NCBI GenBank assembly: GCA_004794785.1 | Contig: SJOL01009667.1 | Coordinates: forward strand, 463,981-527,980 | DNA length: 64,000 nt | DNA from: Opisthorchis felineus | Taxonomy: Eukaryota > Platyhelminthes > Trematoda > Opisthorchiida > Opisthorchiidae | Reading direction: 5' to 3' | In this document: piece after piece, positions 1 through 12,971 of the stretch | How the letters are laid out: the number at the start of each line of letters is the position of its first letter | Position numbering within the stretch: position 1 is the first letter of the stretch | Notes under the pieces: model-generated | What the model saw: the letters and a program-made list of their open reading frames with translations, nothing else | What the model was told of the DNA's origin: nothing | The model's database searches: none | Program-made: the position numbers and the translations under genes

Positions 1-1180
1 GGTCGCCAAAACAAATATGTTGGCGTTCTTTGCTCGCGACGGCTTCGTTCAAACAAATCTTGGCATAAAAAATCGGTTCTACCGGGCAGCCAATGTGGCA
101 AGCCAAGGGAAGCAAGAGAGGATTGCTGGATTTGTATTTATGTGTTATCACGTTTCAGTTCAAGGCGGGTAAATCGAGGCCAAATATTCTATCGGCCGAT
201 GTAGTGAAAGCGCAGCGAAAATGGTTTTAACATAAAGTGATGATTTGCTTCACAACTCACTAAACAAACACACGCAACATCGCGGTACGCCTCTGCTTGA
301 CATGGCAGCTCACGCCAACGCTCAGTCGCCTTTTAGCCATAGTGCACTCGCCCTAAATATCACCATTCCAGTCCCATCGTTTCATTGGCAACTGTCATTT
401 CACTTGCCTTTATCAGCGTCTGTTTGCTGTTTGTTTGTTCAAATTGACTGAGCGTTTTTACTGGCCTTGCTTCCCCTGCGACCGGAAAAAAACGGTAGCT
501 GGAGTATTTTATCAATGCACAAACCGCATTTATGGCTGCTTGAATGGTTTTTCACCTTGCAGATCTGGTAGCACGCACGAGGGATGAAAACCTCGTGTGG
601 TGGACTGGTACGCCCTGCAGGGAGGGCGTTGCACCATAGTGCGTTTGTATACCCGCCACCCCTCCAGTAGCACGGGTGCATCGCCCCTCGCCGATGGTTC
701 TGAGCCTGGCCTTTGAATTCAGGAAACTGAAAAACAGAGCACTGCTGCCTTCTGTTTGATGCTGCTGGTGTTGGACTCGCAACGGTTGAGTTATTTATCT
801 GGCAATGCTATAAACTTCAGATGAGAAAAAAACTGGCCTTCTGTCTGTCAAAATACTAATAAAAACAATACGCCTGGGATAGCCTGAAGATACTCTGTGA
901 TGCCCATGGCCTACGTCGACGTGCATAGCTGTAGCTGCTTTTGTCAGAACCGAGGCTACACCGCACAAAATCCCACCTCGTCAACCAAACAAAAAACACT
1001 TACCCGCTGCTCCCAGGAGTGGACACGCAATATAAATATACAAAGGCTCCAAACCCTCCACTACCAGCATTCGAGGCTGGCGTCGAAAGTCTTTTTCGCC
1101 ATGCACCACTTTTAGACTGAAGCTGCTAGTAGTGCTTCGGAGACTAGTGACCATTTCGCTTGCGTTCACCTTCCATCCTA
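1..1180. other. No gene recognised
   Basis: Only short chance reading frames occur here, and none shows a family motif, a credible splice pattern or a repeat match inside the window. I see nothing to annotate. Confidence 0.5.
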
Positions 1181-1814
1181 GAATGTCCTAGTATTGTCCA
1201 ACTCACTATTAACCTCCATGGAATCTAGTCCACCCACTAAGAAGTTCCGCCACGCCAGTCCTAAACTGTTTAGTTTCCCTTACCACACCGCCTCTCTCCC
1301 TACTTACATCGAACTGTCCTATGTCTCCGGTAGAATAATAGCATATATTGGAAACCTCAGCTCGGCTTTGATGACTAGACTACTGAGTGCAGATCCATCC
1401 TTATCCCCTCTCGTTTAACCACTTGTCGTCAGCACATTAACTGTAGCAAACGTTGCTTTTTTTCTTAAAGGATTATTTCCTGTCTGATGACTCCTATAAC
1501 TCTCTAGGCCTTATTGATCTCATCCCATCTCATCTTCTTCCCAAGCCTCGACCTGCAGTATTACTTGCTATGGACGTCCTGTTTGGCCGTTATCCACTCC
1601 ACCCGATCAGTGCATTACGCCGAAGTGATCCCCGACCGGATAAAAAAACAAATACTTCCTACGACATTACATTGGTCTCGCTCTCCCTGCGGAATCCCTT
1701 GGCAAACCCACATCCCACTGCTGACAGAACTGCACATCCCAGCCCAACTACCTCAATCACGACGTCCGTCACGAGGCCGTCCAGGAACTGAAGTATCTCA
1801 GTGCAGTGAGGGCA

Positions 1815-2692
1815 CACACTGCCATACCCAGTTTGATAGCATACCCGCAACTGCTCACTTCTTACTTTGACTGCACCCTCTCGCCCACTCGTACCCTTAC
1901 CTATAACCACAATGCAAATCTTCATCTGGTCCCGGCCGCCCCCGGGGAGGCGTTCATTTTAATCTGCTGCACCTTCCGTTGGATCTAAACATCTCGGTGT
2001 CTTTTACTTTGTACCCCTCACCAAGCCAGTTATTCTCCGTGCAGTTCGCGTTCCTTCTTGTGTGTTTGCGTGAACTCGTCCCAAGGAACTTTTTACACTC
2101 GACCCCGCTCCAGCAGCAACACTAGTGAGTCTCTCCAGTTTCTCTGCACACTGTTATTCTGAGTTTCCTACTACCATTTATCCGTACCGCATATTCCCCC
2201 ACTTACGCTTTTCGTGACTCTGGCCATACGCCCAACAGCACAAGGCTACGAAGCCTCAGTAACGACTTTAGGCTACAGTTCAAATCAGCCTGTTAGATCG
2301 TGCCAGTCCTGCTGCCCCTCGTGATCCGCTATTTTGGTTCCACGTTTTCTGAAGATTGAAGTTTTTTAAATTATTTTTATCACGTACCAGGCAGGAAGCC
2401 TCTTGTTATGCCCTCCCCCGTATTGTTTTTGCCCGCCACTTTCAAATCTTAATGATTGTACCTTGTCTCATCTGATAAGTTCCCCATTTCGGTTCTCTAC
2501 CCATGCCGCCTCAGGCTTGACCAAGTCTACCTCGGGTAATGCCCACTCTTTATGTCGCCGTCTTTTTTCCACGAATTTTCCGGTATCCACAAACCCTACC
2601 AGTCATGCACTTATTCTGACTATAACTTTATGATCATGCCTGAAGGTATGCTACCCACTAGCCGGGAATAAGCATTATTATTATTATGGGGA
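1815..2692 (+). repeat. Family Y retroelement 3' region with (ATT)n tail
   Basis: A C/T-rich, non-coding stretch ends in an ATT microsatellite at about 2,675-2,688. Several blocks recur, inverted, at 15,445-15,893. The shared blocks are the terminal one (CCAGTCATGC near 2,602 through GGGAATAARCATTATTATT), one around 2,510-2,560, and one around 1,823-1,960. Two copies that share a 3' end with a short tandem repeat and differ by internal deletion suggest a retroposed element. No reverse transcriptase is visible. The C-rich composition begins near 1,190, so the element may start earlier. Confidence 0.6.
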
Positions 2693-2695
2693 CTG

Positions 2696-5600
2696 GCAAA
2701 TGGTCGAAAAATTCACACAAACTCTGAAGAAGGGCTCAGGGCTTGCTCCAAAAATACGCTGTATATAACCAGAAGCGCAAAAACTTTACAGACTGCCGCA
2801 AAATATAGACGTGACCTGAGGGAGTTTCAAATACTAATTTAGGATGACATACGGCTGATGCTAATGGGAAGCACCTTTCACGATCTTAGATGAGGTCAAA
2901 GGAAAGAACCTGGTAGAAATTGCCCCAGAAAGCCGTCAAGAGGAGTAAAAAACAAAATGAAACTCATTGCTCCGGATCATTAGTCGCGAACACAGAACCA
3001 GGATCGGCAATGTAGGTACGTTGAGCGGTCGGATGTTGCAAAATATCCGGAGTTATGTTGAGCCTTACGAGATTCTACTTGGCTTTCCTATGGCGTAGGT
3101 GTTAATGTGGCACGCACGATGTCTGGAACCAATGCTCAGCAAGTGATTTCTTCGTTCGAGAGGGCACTAGCACCTTCAATTTCTCGAAAGCTTCCAGAAC
3201 CTTCAAAAATTTTAGGAGCCGCGTTTAACAGCGCTGACTCCACTGACTCTGACCGTCTATTTATACGCTTAGTTGAAAAAACTGAGCGGGCAGGAACATC
3301 GAGGGTCTAGGTTTTTTACTTCGAAAGAATTGGATAAATATATGCCTCCTCAGATTGAAGCTGGAGGTGAAAATCTGTGCACATAAAAATGTACCGCATT
3401 TAAGGCACTGGCTGAGATTGGGTCCGGGTTAGATCGAGTGCTACGAAAAGTCTAGGCGCGGCTACTATCCATCCCTATGTCACAACCAAAAGGCAACCGT
3501 GGATTATCCAGCGGATGACATTATTGTATGCGGTGAGAAAAAGTAGGGAGCCAAGCGATATGTTCTAAATTACCTCGCTGGAGATTGCGGTTGGCGATGT
3601 AAGGAGATCACTAACTGAGTTTCCTGAGCACAACTCGCGCGGTACGGTGTAGGTTTTTGAAGACGCGCGCCGTCAACTTCTGGTTCTGATTTACCGAAAA
3701 GGACAACGTGGGGCAGGGGCAGGAAGCCCTAAAAACGTCTAATAAAAGACGACATAGTGCGCAAAGTCACACGCCGACAAATCCTTGTTGGATATCTCTC
3801 AACAACAACAATCGAACCGTCGATTAGCACAGTCTTGTTGACACGAAATTTGCTCATGACAACGGTTTTAATGTGGTTATCAAAATTACAGAAAAGTAAA
3901 CAAGCATGAAGGACGCCACTCTAGCTTTCCACGGCTGCAGCCTTCCTGAATTATGGCGTGAGATAACAACGGAGTGCTCTAACGGGTTTTACAGAAGTTC
4001 ACACTTATAATAAGAACAAAGATGAATTGGGAAACATGCTTCTGGAAAAGTCTTTTCAGTCCATATGGTCGCAAAGGTTAACAAGCCAATATCTACTGTA
4101 GTTCCATGGGGATGCCAAACAGGGAGCCGAGATGGCGAGAACATTGACTACCCGTCAGAAAATACCTGGTACGTGTCCCTACTTTGATAATGAGAATGAA
4201 AGATTCTCTCATGCGTTTGCTCGATGTAACTTCATAGTTTAATAACGTCCTTTTGGCTGAAAATGCTTATTACTCCCAGAATTTCATTGAGGCAAGCAAA
4301 TTTCAGCCGCCAATCTCATTTGGAAAGGTTGAATCCCCAAAGGAAGATAGGGGCATCGAAGAAGCTGGATCTGTAGCATAGTTCAACAGCTCAAGTGAGA
4401 GTCAGGCCAGCTTTAATGGACATGCCATGACTTTGGTGTAAATTGGGCAACAGAGAGTCGGCGTTGCAGTAGAGGACACACATTATTGAGATCAGTATAG
4501 GCGGACCAAAATCGTGATCTCGGAGCTTTCTACATGAAACAAAGTAATGGCGCGTTAGGATAAGAAGCCGGCATCAGCAGATAAGTCAGGGCACGTCGAG
4601 AGACAATCAGCCATCCTAGGATGTGGGGATAGGGAAACCGGAGACAAGATGGAGGTAATGGATGGCCATAGCGCGAGTGCTTGTAGTCTGGGGAATTACT
4701 GTTGGCATGAAGTGTTGCACATTAGGTAGAGAACGGGTGTTTAAAATAGCCTCAAAAGATGTTGGAGGACAAGTAGCTGAACAGGCAGGGGTATGATTGG
4801 GCTTTTGCATAGGGGAAAAGGAGCAGCTTGGTGAGAAAACCGGGAGCATCAGTCAAAAAAGAGAGTATTATGGATCACACTGCATGGTCTGTACCACAAA
4901 ATTAGGGCCACAGGTGGGTAGCTAAAGTGCATCAACTGAAAGAGAAGCCGCAAATGATCTAATGTGGGCGATGCAAGACGGGAAGGATAAGAGACGGCGA
5001 AGACGGTGTTGTCAAGGAGCACGCTAACAGGGAGAGCCGTTTTGGTGTAAAGTAACCAGGAGCCATCTGAATGGAGTGTTTTGGTGGGTTAGACAACTTT
5101 TAAAATGATCGCATTGATATGCACGAAATAGCAGTACGAATAACATGTACCCAATCAGCGGGCGGCATATTGTGAGGCATGAGCGTGACAGGTTCACATA
5201 AGTGCGATCAGATCAAGAGGAGCATCGAGATAATTACGAGGGTGGACACATGCATCAGTAGTAGCAGAATGAAACTTTGTGACTGAGGCAAAACTGAACG
5301 TTGGGATCGTGGCTGAGGCATGCTGAAAATAAAACTCAGTCGTTTTGAACTAGAGGTAATAATCGCAGCATTGAAGTGGCCTCATTTGGAATGGGGACTC
5401 AAGAGTAGGAAACCACAAACAGGTGTAATAAAACGCTTTCGGAGTAGGAGACATCCTCCGGCCCAGAATAGCAGGCAATGAGAAATGCTTACAGTCACCA
5501 GTAACCGGCACCAGCTTAAAAATACTTGAGTGGTGCTTGGCTTGAGAACCTGATCTGATGCTGTAAAAGCACTAGTTGGTTGGATGCAGATATTAAAGAT

Positions 5601-8600
5601 AATCTTTGACAGCGCTGTTTTGCCTTAATTCCATGTTTAATATGTAATGTGGGTCCTGGCTATTAGGGTAGCAGAGAAAACGGAGCCGCACTAGATGGGG
5701 CGAAATGTTAGGCGACAGACCTAAGCTAAGAACAAAGTATGTGATAGGGGAGTGCCAGTGTGTCAAAATATTGGTAGCTTAGGCGCGTTTACTAGTGATC
5801 GATCGGGTTGTCGTTGAGTTGCTGGCCTGCTCGGCAACTGGCTTGCAAGCATTTTGTTCCCAGCTTATGAGACCATGTGTCCAAGCACGGCGAACAGGCC
5901 AATGGCCATCTGATCAACCACCGGTGGTGGGGGACTGACGCAACTACGATGGGAGTGCGGAAGGGTGTTAGACAGCCATAGTGAGCGGATTTCTCCATAT
6001 GTGATGGCCTCTAGGCCGTATAAGCAACTTGCATTCATATGAAACTGCGAAATCTGTGTTACAGTTAGCTGTGCCGTTGCTCATGGAGCTGAGTAGGAGA
6101 GGAAAACTATGGGACGTGAGTGGTCGGAGTTAACCTTGGTATCTCATGCCAACGTGCGTTTGAAGCTGATTTTTAAGAATAAGTGTTTAGCTGGCAGGTA
6201 GCTGGGGGAAAGAAGGGTATTAAGGAAGGCGGCCCGCCTGAGCACAACAAATTCTTAAGAGGCTGTCACACAGCTGTCAAAACGGTTCGCTGGCGGTCCT
6301 TCAGAATTTGGTGGAGGTTGAAGAGAAACACGAGTGCCAGCCGGAGGCTACGGTAAACGATAATATACAGAGAAGGGCAATTGAGGTCATCTGACACCCC
6401 GTCCTGCAAGTTACTGACTCCGAGCATTGGATGAGGAGACGCAAGAACACATGTGGTGCGGGAAGCAGCATGGGAGTGTGGTAAGCGAGCAGTAATTGAG
6501 GAGTAACAAGATAAAGTTCTCACCTACTTGAAAGTCCCACGCCGCGATACCGGCTAAATTACATTGGTGATTTCAGCGTTGGATAGCAGTTAGGATCGGG
6601 TTAGGGGATCGGTGGTCAAAAATGCAAGGAAAACGAGCTGATAAAGATGAAAACTGCGCTCTACTCCTAGTTAACGGATGCCTGAGGGATGGGTGTTATC
6701 TGTGCGGCAAATCCACGGCCCACAGAGAGCATTTTAGCTAGGTCGAGCTAGTTTCGTCCAAGACGTCGTGCTGTTCACTTTCAGGCTGTAGCAGTTACCC
6801 TGAAAGTGTGACAGAATTTTTGCTTTTATCATTTTGGCGTTGAGGATTCATGATAGATGGTCCCGGGATGTTTTATAGAATCAAGACAAGCTTATGTCGT
6901 CGGCGCAGGCATCTGGCAGTGGTTCCGTTGTTCTGGTTTGTTTACTTAAAGGCACCGGGTGAATTACTTATGCTACTAAAACGACGGGACTGTAACTTGT
7001 CAAGGCTACCCCCTCGGGACCTGGCAGCCGCTGCACCCCAGGCGTGCTTCCAGATTTGCAAATCGGCGAACCATTAAGCGGCCTCATTCTTGGCTCATAC
7101 ACCGAAAGAGTGAAGTCCCTAGCTATCCAGTTAGAGGGAGTCAGTACAGTAATATCAGCCAACCGGTTCGCTTTCGTTCGCAACAGGCTGTCACTGTTTA
7201 AGGCAGATCAAGCAGGTGGCAGAGAGCGACAACAAGAGGAGGTTAGGCTAACTGCAGGCATTGAATGTTGTTGGACGGAGGAGGCATGCCCTTACTACAT
7301 AGGATTAGGGGCCCCAGTGAAAGGGACATGCCTCATAAGGGCCACCGCGTCATGCATCCGTAGAGCAATTAGCCCTTTAGTGGAGACGACGAAAGGTGGA
7401 GCAATATGCGCTTGAGAATGGCCGTGCAGGAAGTTGGACGGAAAGAGCTGTTCCAAACTGCCCTGGTAGGGACAACAGAAGGAAGTGTTGGCTCCAAACT
7501 GACTGCCAGTCGAACCTACAGATGAAAGCGAAATTACGCCTGGCGATGGACGTGTCACGGTGGACTATCGGGAATCGGTATACGTCAAGATCGGTTATTC
7601 ACATAGCCAGGGTATGATAAAGATTGTCAGGGTGTGCTTCCAACACATTGATAGGGCTCACTATAGAAAAGAGAAACCACTTTGTTAGAGATAGTGTCCT
7701 TGGTAGTAGACGTGGCAAGGACCGAGAGAGACACATCCTGTACGGTTGAGGATCTGTTCTCAAAATGGTCGCCACGCGAACACTGCCAAGATAGCAGGGA
7801 GATTGCTAAAATCCGACATGCTGCTGCAAGGCCGTGTCCAGCAGCCGCCTACTGGGGTTGGTCTGTAATGAGTAGGTCACCCTTCTTGAGATGGAAGAGG
7901 CTGAGAGTTGAGGCTGAGCGGTATGGCTGTGAATCGGCAAGTTCGAGCTGCAGAAGATTATAAAAGGAGGCAAGGCCAAAGTTTCTTTCAGATTGGTATG
8001 GACACGTACTTCTTGCTGATGCAGCAACAAGAAGAGGGGAACGCGCTTATCATTCAAGTCCAGCGAGAACAGCTGAGACTGAGAAGCTCGTGGAGAAATC
8101 CGAACCTGTACAGCTGATTGGCTAAGTCAGGTAAATTCTAAGTATCTTTATTTGTTCTATTCGATGGAATCTGACCTAAAAAATTATAGGTAGAGATTCG
8201 GCGGCCATATTTGACGAGCTCGTGCAATCCTACCAAAAGCTCATCAGCTGTCTCAGAATCCCTTTGAGAGCAGCTTAAGGCAGTACGCATTTGAGGGGCT
8301 ATTAACTAGACTTTTGAAATTCCCTGACCTCCCATGAGGGCAAGCTATCTGTCCGCGCTTATCTGAGCCTGGGGATCACGGTGGCCAGCAGTGTGCTATT
8401 AGTGACTAAAGACATAAAAATGGATAACTAGGCAATTGAGAGGCATGTGCGGTACAGACGCCAGAAGCCTTAACCATCGCCATTTGCAATTCTGGTCTCT
8501 GGGCTAAATGAAGATGAACAATTGCAAACCCCCAGAAGTCGAATTGTTCAAATAGAGGCGCTTCAACAAATACCGTCCTGTGAACAGCACAATAAAGCTA

Positions 8601-9411
8601 TATTATGGGACAAACCTCAGATTATGATACTATGCCGAGTTTCTTACCCTAGGTTAATTAAAGCTTATTTCAAAGGAGATCCTGTACAGGTGGTGCCTAT
8701 ATAAAACAATTGGTCTGCACAATGTTTACCCACCAACAAGACGAGGAGCTCGCAAGATGACGAAATCCACACGGCCGTGGGGAGCTAGGCGCGCAATGTT
8801 GACACCAGGTGTAAAACGACTGGCGAGGCTTAAGTAGTGGTTAACTTTTGGGTAGAAAAAACAGAAGAAGACATAATGTTACAGAGGGTAAGCAGTAGAG
8901 CAAAAAATCATATTGTACATGGCAAAAACGGAAAAAAGAGGCAAGTCCTTAGAGGCCGCCCATTTCGGACAAACGGATAGAGCCCAAAAATCTAAGCGCT
9001 TAATTCCTGTGGATAGCCTAATTTTAGACTATCATTTCCGGGTCTTGGGTGCGAAACATGGCGGCAGATAGGGGTCAGGTTTCGGATAGAAGGACGTTAA
9101 GATCTGAGTGATAGGAAACTCGAGTTCCCGATGAACAGTTCAATGGTAGAGGGGATAGAGCCGCTAAAAGAGTGGCCTACGTCCAGACCAATTCATGGCC
9201 ACAACTTGGAAGAAGCACTACTAAGGGCTGAGGCTAAGTTTTATACATCTGTCCTTGAAAATTGTGTTACGCCTCAGTGGCCATTTGCAAGACTCCATAA
9301 TTTTAGCCCTGCAGGAAGGCTAAAAGATGCTACAACTATGGTTCACGGTGTCAAAGTGCCGGGGCTAAAATATATTAAAGCTCAAGGGCATTGACATGCT
9401 GACAACTAGAG
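2696..9411. other. Long purine-rich stretch without recognisable gene
   Basis: All frames are cut by frequent stops and I recognise no protein family on either strand. Two of the longer plus-strand frames (about 3,107-3,310 and 9,131-9,394) have fairly normal amino-acid composition but no motif I can name; they may be fossils of an LTR element, which is only a guess. The plus strand is purine-rich, in contrast to the pyrimidine-rich stretch before 2,690. No terminal repeats were found by eye. Confidence 0.4.
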
Positions 9412-11277
9412 TGAGGATTCACGGATTTACCGATTGATACACGGGATCGAGGCTTTCGCCTAGGTCTCCCGGGTTGGTTTTGTTCTCGTCGTTTAAAGGC
9501 TACCGATCACTTGAAAGGTGCAAGCGAAAAACGGGTGTAGCACTGCTTTTTAAGTTCTCAGCGCAGGGCAGTAAGCTTTCCAGCGCGAGGACTCGCATAA
9601 GAAAGTGTCTAATAGTGCCTTGAACTGGGTTCTAGGTGGAGCATGGACAACTGTCGGAGGAAGGTTATTCCGCGCAGCAACTACCCGAAATGGGGAAAAA
9701 ATTGCCTAATAAAAGTGTTCGCCCTGAGCTTGAAAATCAGCTTACCGTGTCCCCGCCGTGTGTTTGCTGCGTCAACGGTGAAAAACCTGTTGGCCAAGCC
9801 TTGTTCAAACACGGCGTAAGTAGGAATTAGGTCTCCTCGGAGGCGGCGACACTCGAGGGGAAAGAGGTGAAGCGCCGCGGGACGCATTTCGCAGTCCACG
9901 GATTTAAGGCCAGCAAACCATTTTCGTAGCAGCTCCTTGGACACGCTCAATGGAGGTTACGTCCTTCGTGCGCCCTGAGTAGACAACTTGGTTGGCGTAT
10001 TCAAGAAGCGGTCTGACGTGGGCTCCATAGAGTATTTGGAAGTCCGTGGGAGTAATACGGGAGAAAGTGCGCCGAATCATCTGTAGAACGCCGAATGCCC
10101 TTTGGGCCGATTTCTCACGGTGCAGTGAGAAGGACATGTTTGAAGCGAGCCAGATACCCAAATCCTTTTAAGCATCTATCCTCGTGATGTCTTCTGGTTC
10201 ATTCTCACCATGCACGACATAGGCGTCCGCTGAGTCTCCTCCAAATGCCACATGGACGCACTTTTAGTCATTCAGAGGAAGGTGCCAGTCCAACGACCAC
10301 TGTTTTGCAGCGTCTATATCCATTTGGAGGGCACCGGCATTGGAACTCCAGGATTTCAAGTCGTCCGCAAAAAGTAGACATGGACTTGGGAGAACGTCTG
10401 GAAGGTCGTTGACGTATGTCAGAAACAGCAGTGGTCCCAGAACGCAGCCTTGAGGAACTCCAATGGAGACCGGCGCTGGAGAAGAGTGGGTCGAGACTAA
10501 TTTCGCGCCGAATGTTCTGTCTGATAGGAACACCTTAATCCAGAGTATAATTTTCCCTTGAAACCCGTAAAACCCGAGTTTGTGGAACAGCGGGACGTGT
10601 GAGACTCGATCGAATGCTTTTGAGAAGTCGAAAAAGATGGTATCTGATATGAGTCCCTCGTCCTTGGCTTGGGTTAAGCTGTCCATAATTACGAGCATGT
10701 TAGTCACGCAAGAATGGTTTGGGAGAAAACCGCGTTGCACTGAGGATAGCAAGTTGTTGTTGGTGAAGTGATCTAGGATGGCTTGCTTCAGAATGAGTTC
10801 CATCACCTTGCACGGTACGCTGGTGAGCCTAATAGGCCTGTAGCTGCCAGGCGATAGTCGGTCACCAGTTTTGTGGATTGGCGTGACAATCGCTTCCTCC
10901 CAAGCAGAGAGAAGGTGGCCCTAGTCAAGGGACTGCCTAAACACCAGGTAGAAATGGTTTGCCAGTGTGAACGACGTTTCCTTCAGGATCCTTGGGCGGA
11001 CCCCGTCTGGTCCCAACGCGCAGAATGGGTTAGTCTTGTTCAAGAGTTGACGAAAGTCCTCCGCCGTGAAGAACAAATCGGTTAGAGGCCGTTCGTAGTT
11101 ACGCCTTGACAAGATTGGATGTGACGCGGACGCTGGGGCTGAATATGGACCTGCGTAGTGTTTTCTGTAGACCTCAGATGCCACTATGGGGTCACTCGTG
11201 GGTTCCCCGTTCCTGTCCCTCAAGGAGAACGCAGATGGGTTATTTCTTCGGCGGTCTAATGTATTTAATCAGTACTT

Positions 11278-11536
11278 TTTTGTTGTGGGGTTTTGCGGGT
11301 TAGGTGTTTTGTTCATATTCACACCACTCTCGTTTGCACGGTCGTCTTCATGTTCTGGTGTAATTATGCCGTTGAGTCCACACCAAAGGGAACTATTGGA
11401 CTCGAGTTTCGCTCTTATCAGGGCTCATCAGCAGCGCGCATCCAAATACCGTGCCGAGGTTTGAACTCCGGACATCTGACATGCGAGACGAGCGTGTTAT
11501 TACTATTCTACCAACGCACGTTGGGCGCATGTGAAT
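11278..11536 (-). mobile_element. tRNA-promoter retroposon with hammerhead ribozyme core
   Basis: This insertion interrupts the LINE coding frame between LTSSDMK and LIKYIR. On the minus strand it begins with a tRNA-like head (GCGTTGGTAGAATAG, CACGCTCG) and a B-box-like GAGTTCAAACC. A hammerhead core follows, and the element ends in an A-run (ACAACAAAAAA). A weak 8-bp target duplication may be present (ACATGAAA / ACAAAAAA). Layout and size resemble the Pol III-promoted, hammerhead-bearing SM-alpha retroposons of schistosomes. I see no second copy in the window. Confidence 0.65.
11385..11450 (-). ncRNA. Hammerhead ribozyme-like core inside retroposon
   Basis: On the minus strand CTGATGAG (11,431-11,424) and CGAAAC (11,411-11,406) are joined by a helix II of G-C, C-G, a mismatch, C-G and U-A with a GATA loop. 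The sequence after GAA is the perfect palindrome ACTCGAGT, followed by C at 11,399, the expected cleavage position. Self-complementary stem III is a hallmark of dimer-active hammerheads. Stem I is weak (two pairs before mismatches), so activity is uncertain. Confidence 0.6.
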
Positions 11537-12971
11537 TTTCATGTCTGAAGAGGTGAGGTCTAGAATGGTGGCTTGTTTTCGTATGTTCCATTGGCGGCTT
11601 ACTGACTTAGAGCGGTTCCGTATTTTACGGAATGCCAGCTCATCTTCGGTGTCTCCCGTAGTCACCTTTTTGAAAAATATTTGGGACCTCTTTTCCAGAA
11701 GACGCCGAATACTTTTTGGTAGATTGCGGCTCATTCGGCTGCGTGCTGGTTTTTTCGGGATGAACATCGCGTCAGCCTCGTGAACTTTCTGGACAATGGT
11801 CCTATATAAGTCTTCCACTGAAGCTGGTCCCTTGTTTAACTTCTTCAAGAAAGATGAGCATTCCTGAAAAGTCTGTATGGCAGAAGTTTCGAGTCCACGT
11901 TTGAGGTTCGGGATTTCTGGCCCAGCAGCAGATGAAATCAAAGGTCAGCACACAGTGGTCATTATGTCCCAGTGGAGCGTTAATTATCACCCGATCATCG
12001 AAGTGTCTTTCGTTGGTGATGATCAAATCCAGGAGGGATGGTTGCTGGCGTGCGCGGTATCTGGTGGGTGCGACGACATGTTGAGTCCAAGCGCTCCGTT
12101 GAACGCCTTTGGTCAGCGCCGCTGTAAATAGTCCACTTAATCCGACGCGCGTGAGGTCCATCCAGGAGGCCTTTGGAGGGTTGAAACCACCTACCAGCAA
12201 GAGGTGAGCGAGGTGGTAGCTAGAGGAGAGTTGCTCAAGAGTTCGTACGGGGAATCGGTCATCTTCCGGAGGGCTCGAGGAGCAACGGTAGACCACAACC
12301 AGAAGGAGAGAATCGGACCCGCGCAGCGGCATTTCAATCCACAGTGCATCGCAAAAGGGGTCCAGAAGTGGTATCAGAGAAGACAATCGGGATGAGCAGG
12401 GCCGCATGTAAGTACAAAGCAACCCCACCAGCCCTCCCTCGTTTTGAGTCAGCTCGAAAAATGGAGTAGTCGTCTACCGAGATCTCCGCGTCAGAGACAT
12501 CTGGTGTGAGCCAGGTCCCAGTGAGTGCGATTATGGACGGCTGTTCCAGGCAAGCTGACTGTTTAATATCACAAAGTTTGTTGAAAAGGCTGAGGCAGTT
12601 AGTGGACGAGCATTTCAACACTGTCTCTGCTGCCTCCGAAGGTGAGGAGCCGAGAGGTGTGTAACCAGAGAGGATAGCAGACTTAATAGCTGCACGTCGG
12701 GTTTGAGTCCAGGGCTTCGAAGGGGCCTCAGCGGCATTATGGTCTGCTTCCGGTCTTGGTGATTTCGAGGGCTGCTTTTCATTTGCAGGGTTTGTTTCGC
12801 CCCGTGGGAGCCCTTTTTGCGTGGGCCTTTTATCTTTTGGGGACAGAGTTTTTTCCCTCGTGGGCGAAATTTTCGGCAGGCACTACTTATAGCGTTATCG
12901 ATACTGCCATTTGGACGACCAGGTTTGCTTTTCTTTAAGGATCTGTGGCAATCTTGCGTCCGTTTTGTTTC

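Larger units (their letters stand above)
9600..12640 (-). pseudogene. CR1-like ORF2: endonuclease and reverse transcriptase, decayed
   Basis: The endonuclease begins near 12,621 (NCLSLFNKLCDIK, then ALTGTWLTPD, SDAEIS). It continues after a frameshift in 12,428-11,802 with a VGGFNPPKASW block and GHNDHCVLTFDF. The family norm is TETW and GDFN, so the metal-binding Glu has become Gly (GAG to GGG near 12,520) and the Asp of GDFN is missing. The linker to the RT is broken by an inserted retroposon. The RT runs from about 11,245 to 10,161 with DFSKAFDRVSH, GVPQGCVLGPLLF and LLFADDLKSW. It continues to about 9,600 with the [24 protein letters not shown] and ANTRRGHGK segments seen at the C-terminus of such elements. 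At least four frame breaks occur. Confidence 0.85.

Noticed and set aside
1485..1520. CTGATGA near 1,487
   Set aside because: No GAAA with a pairing stem follows.
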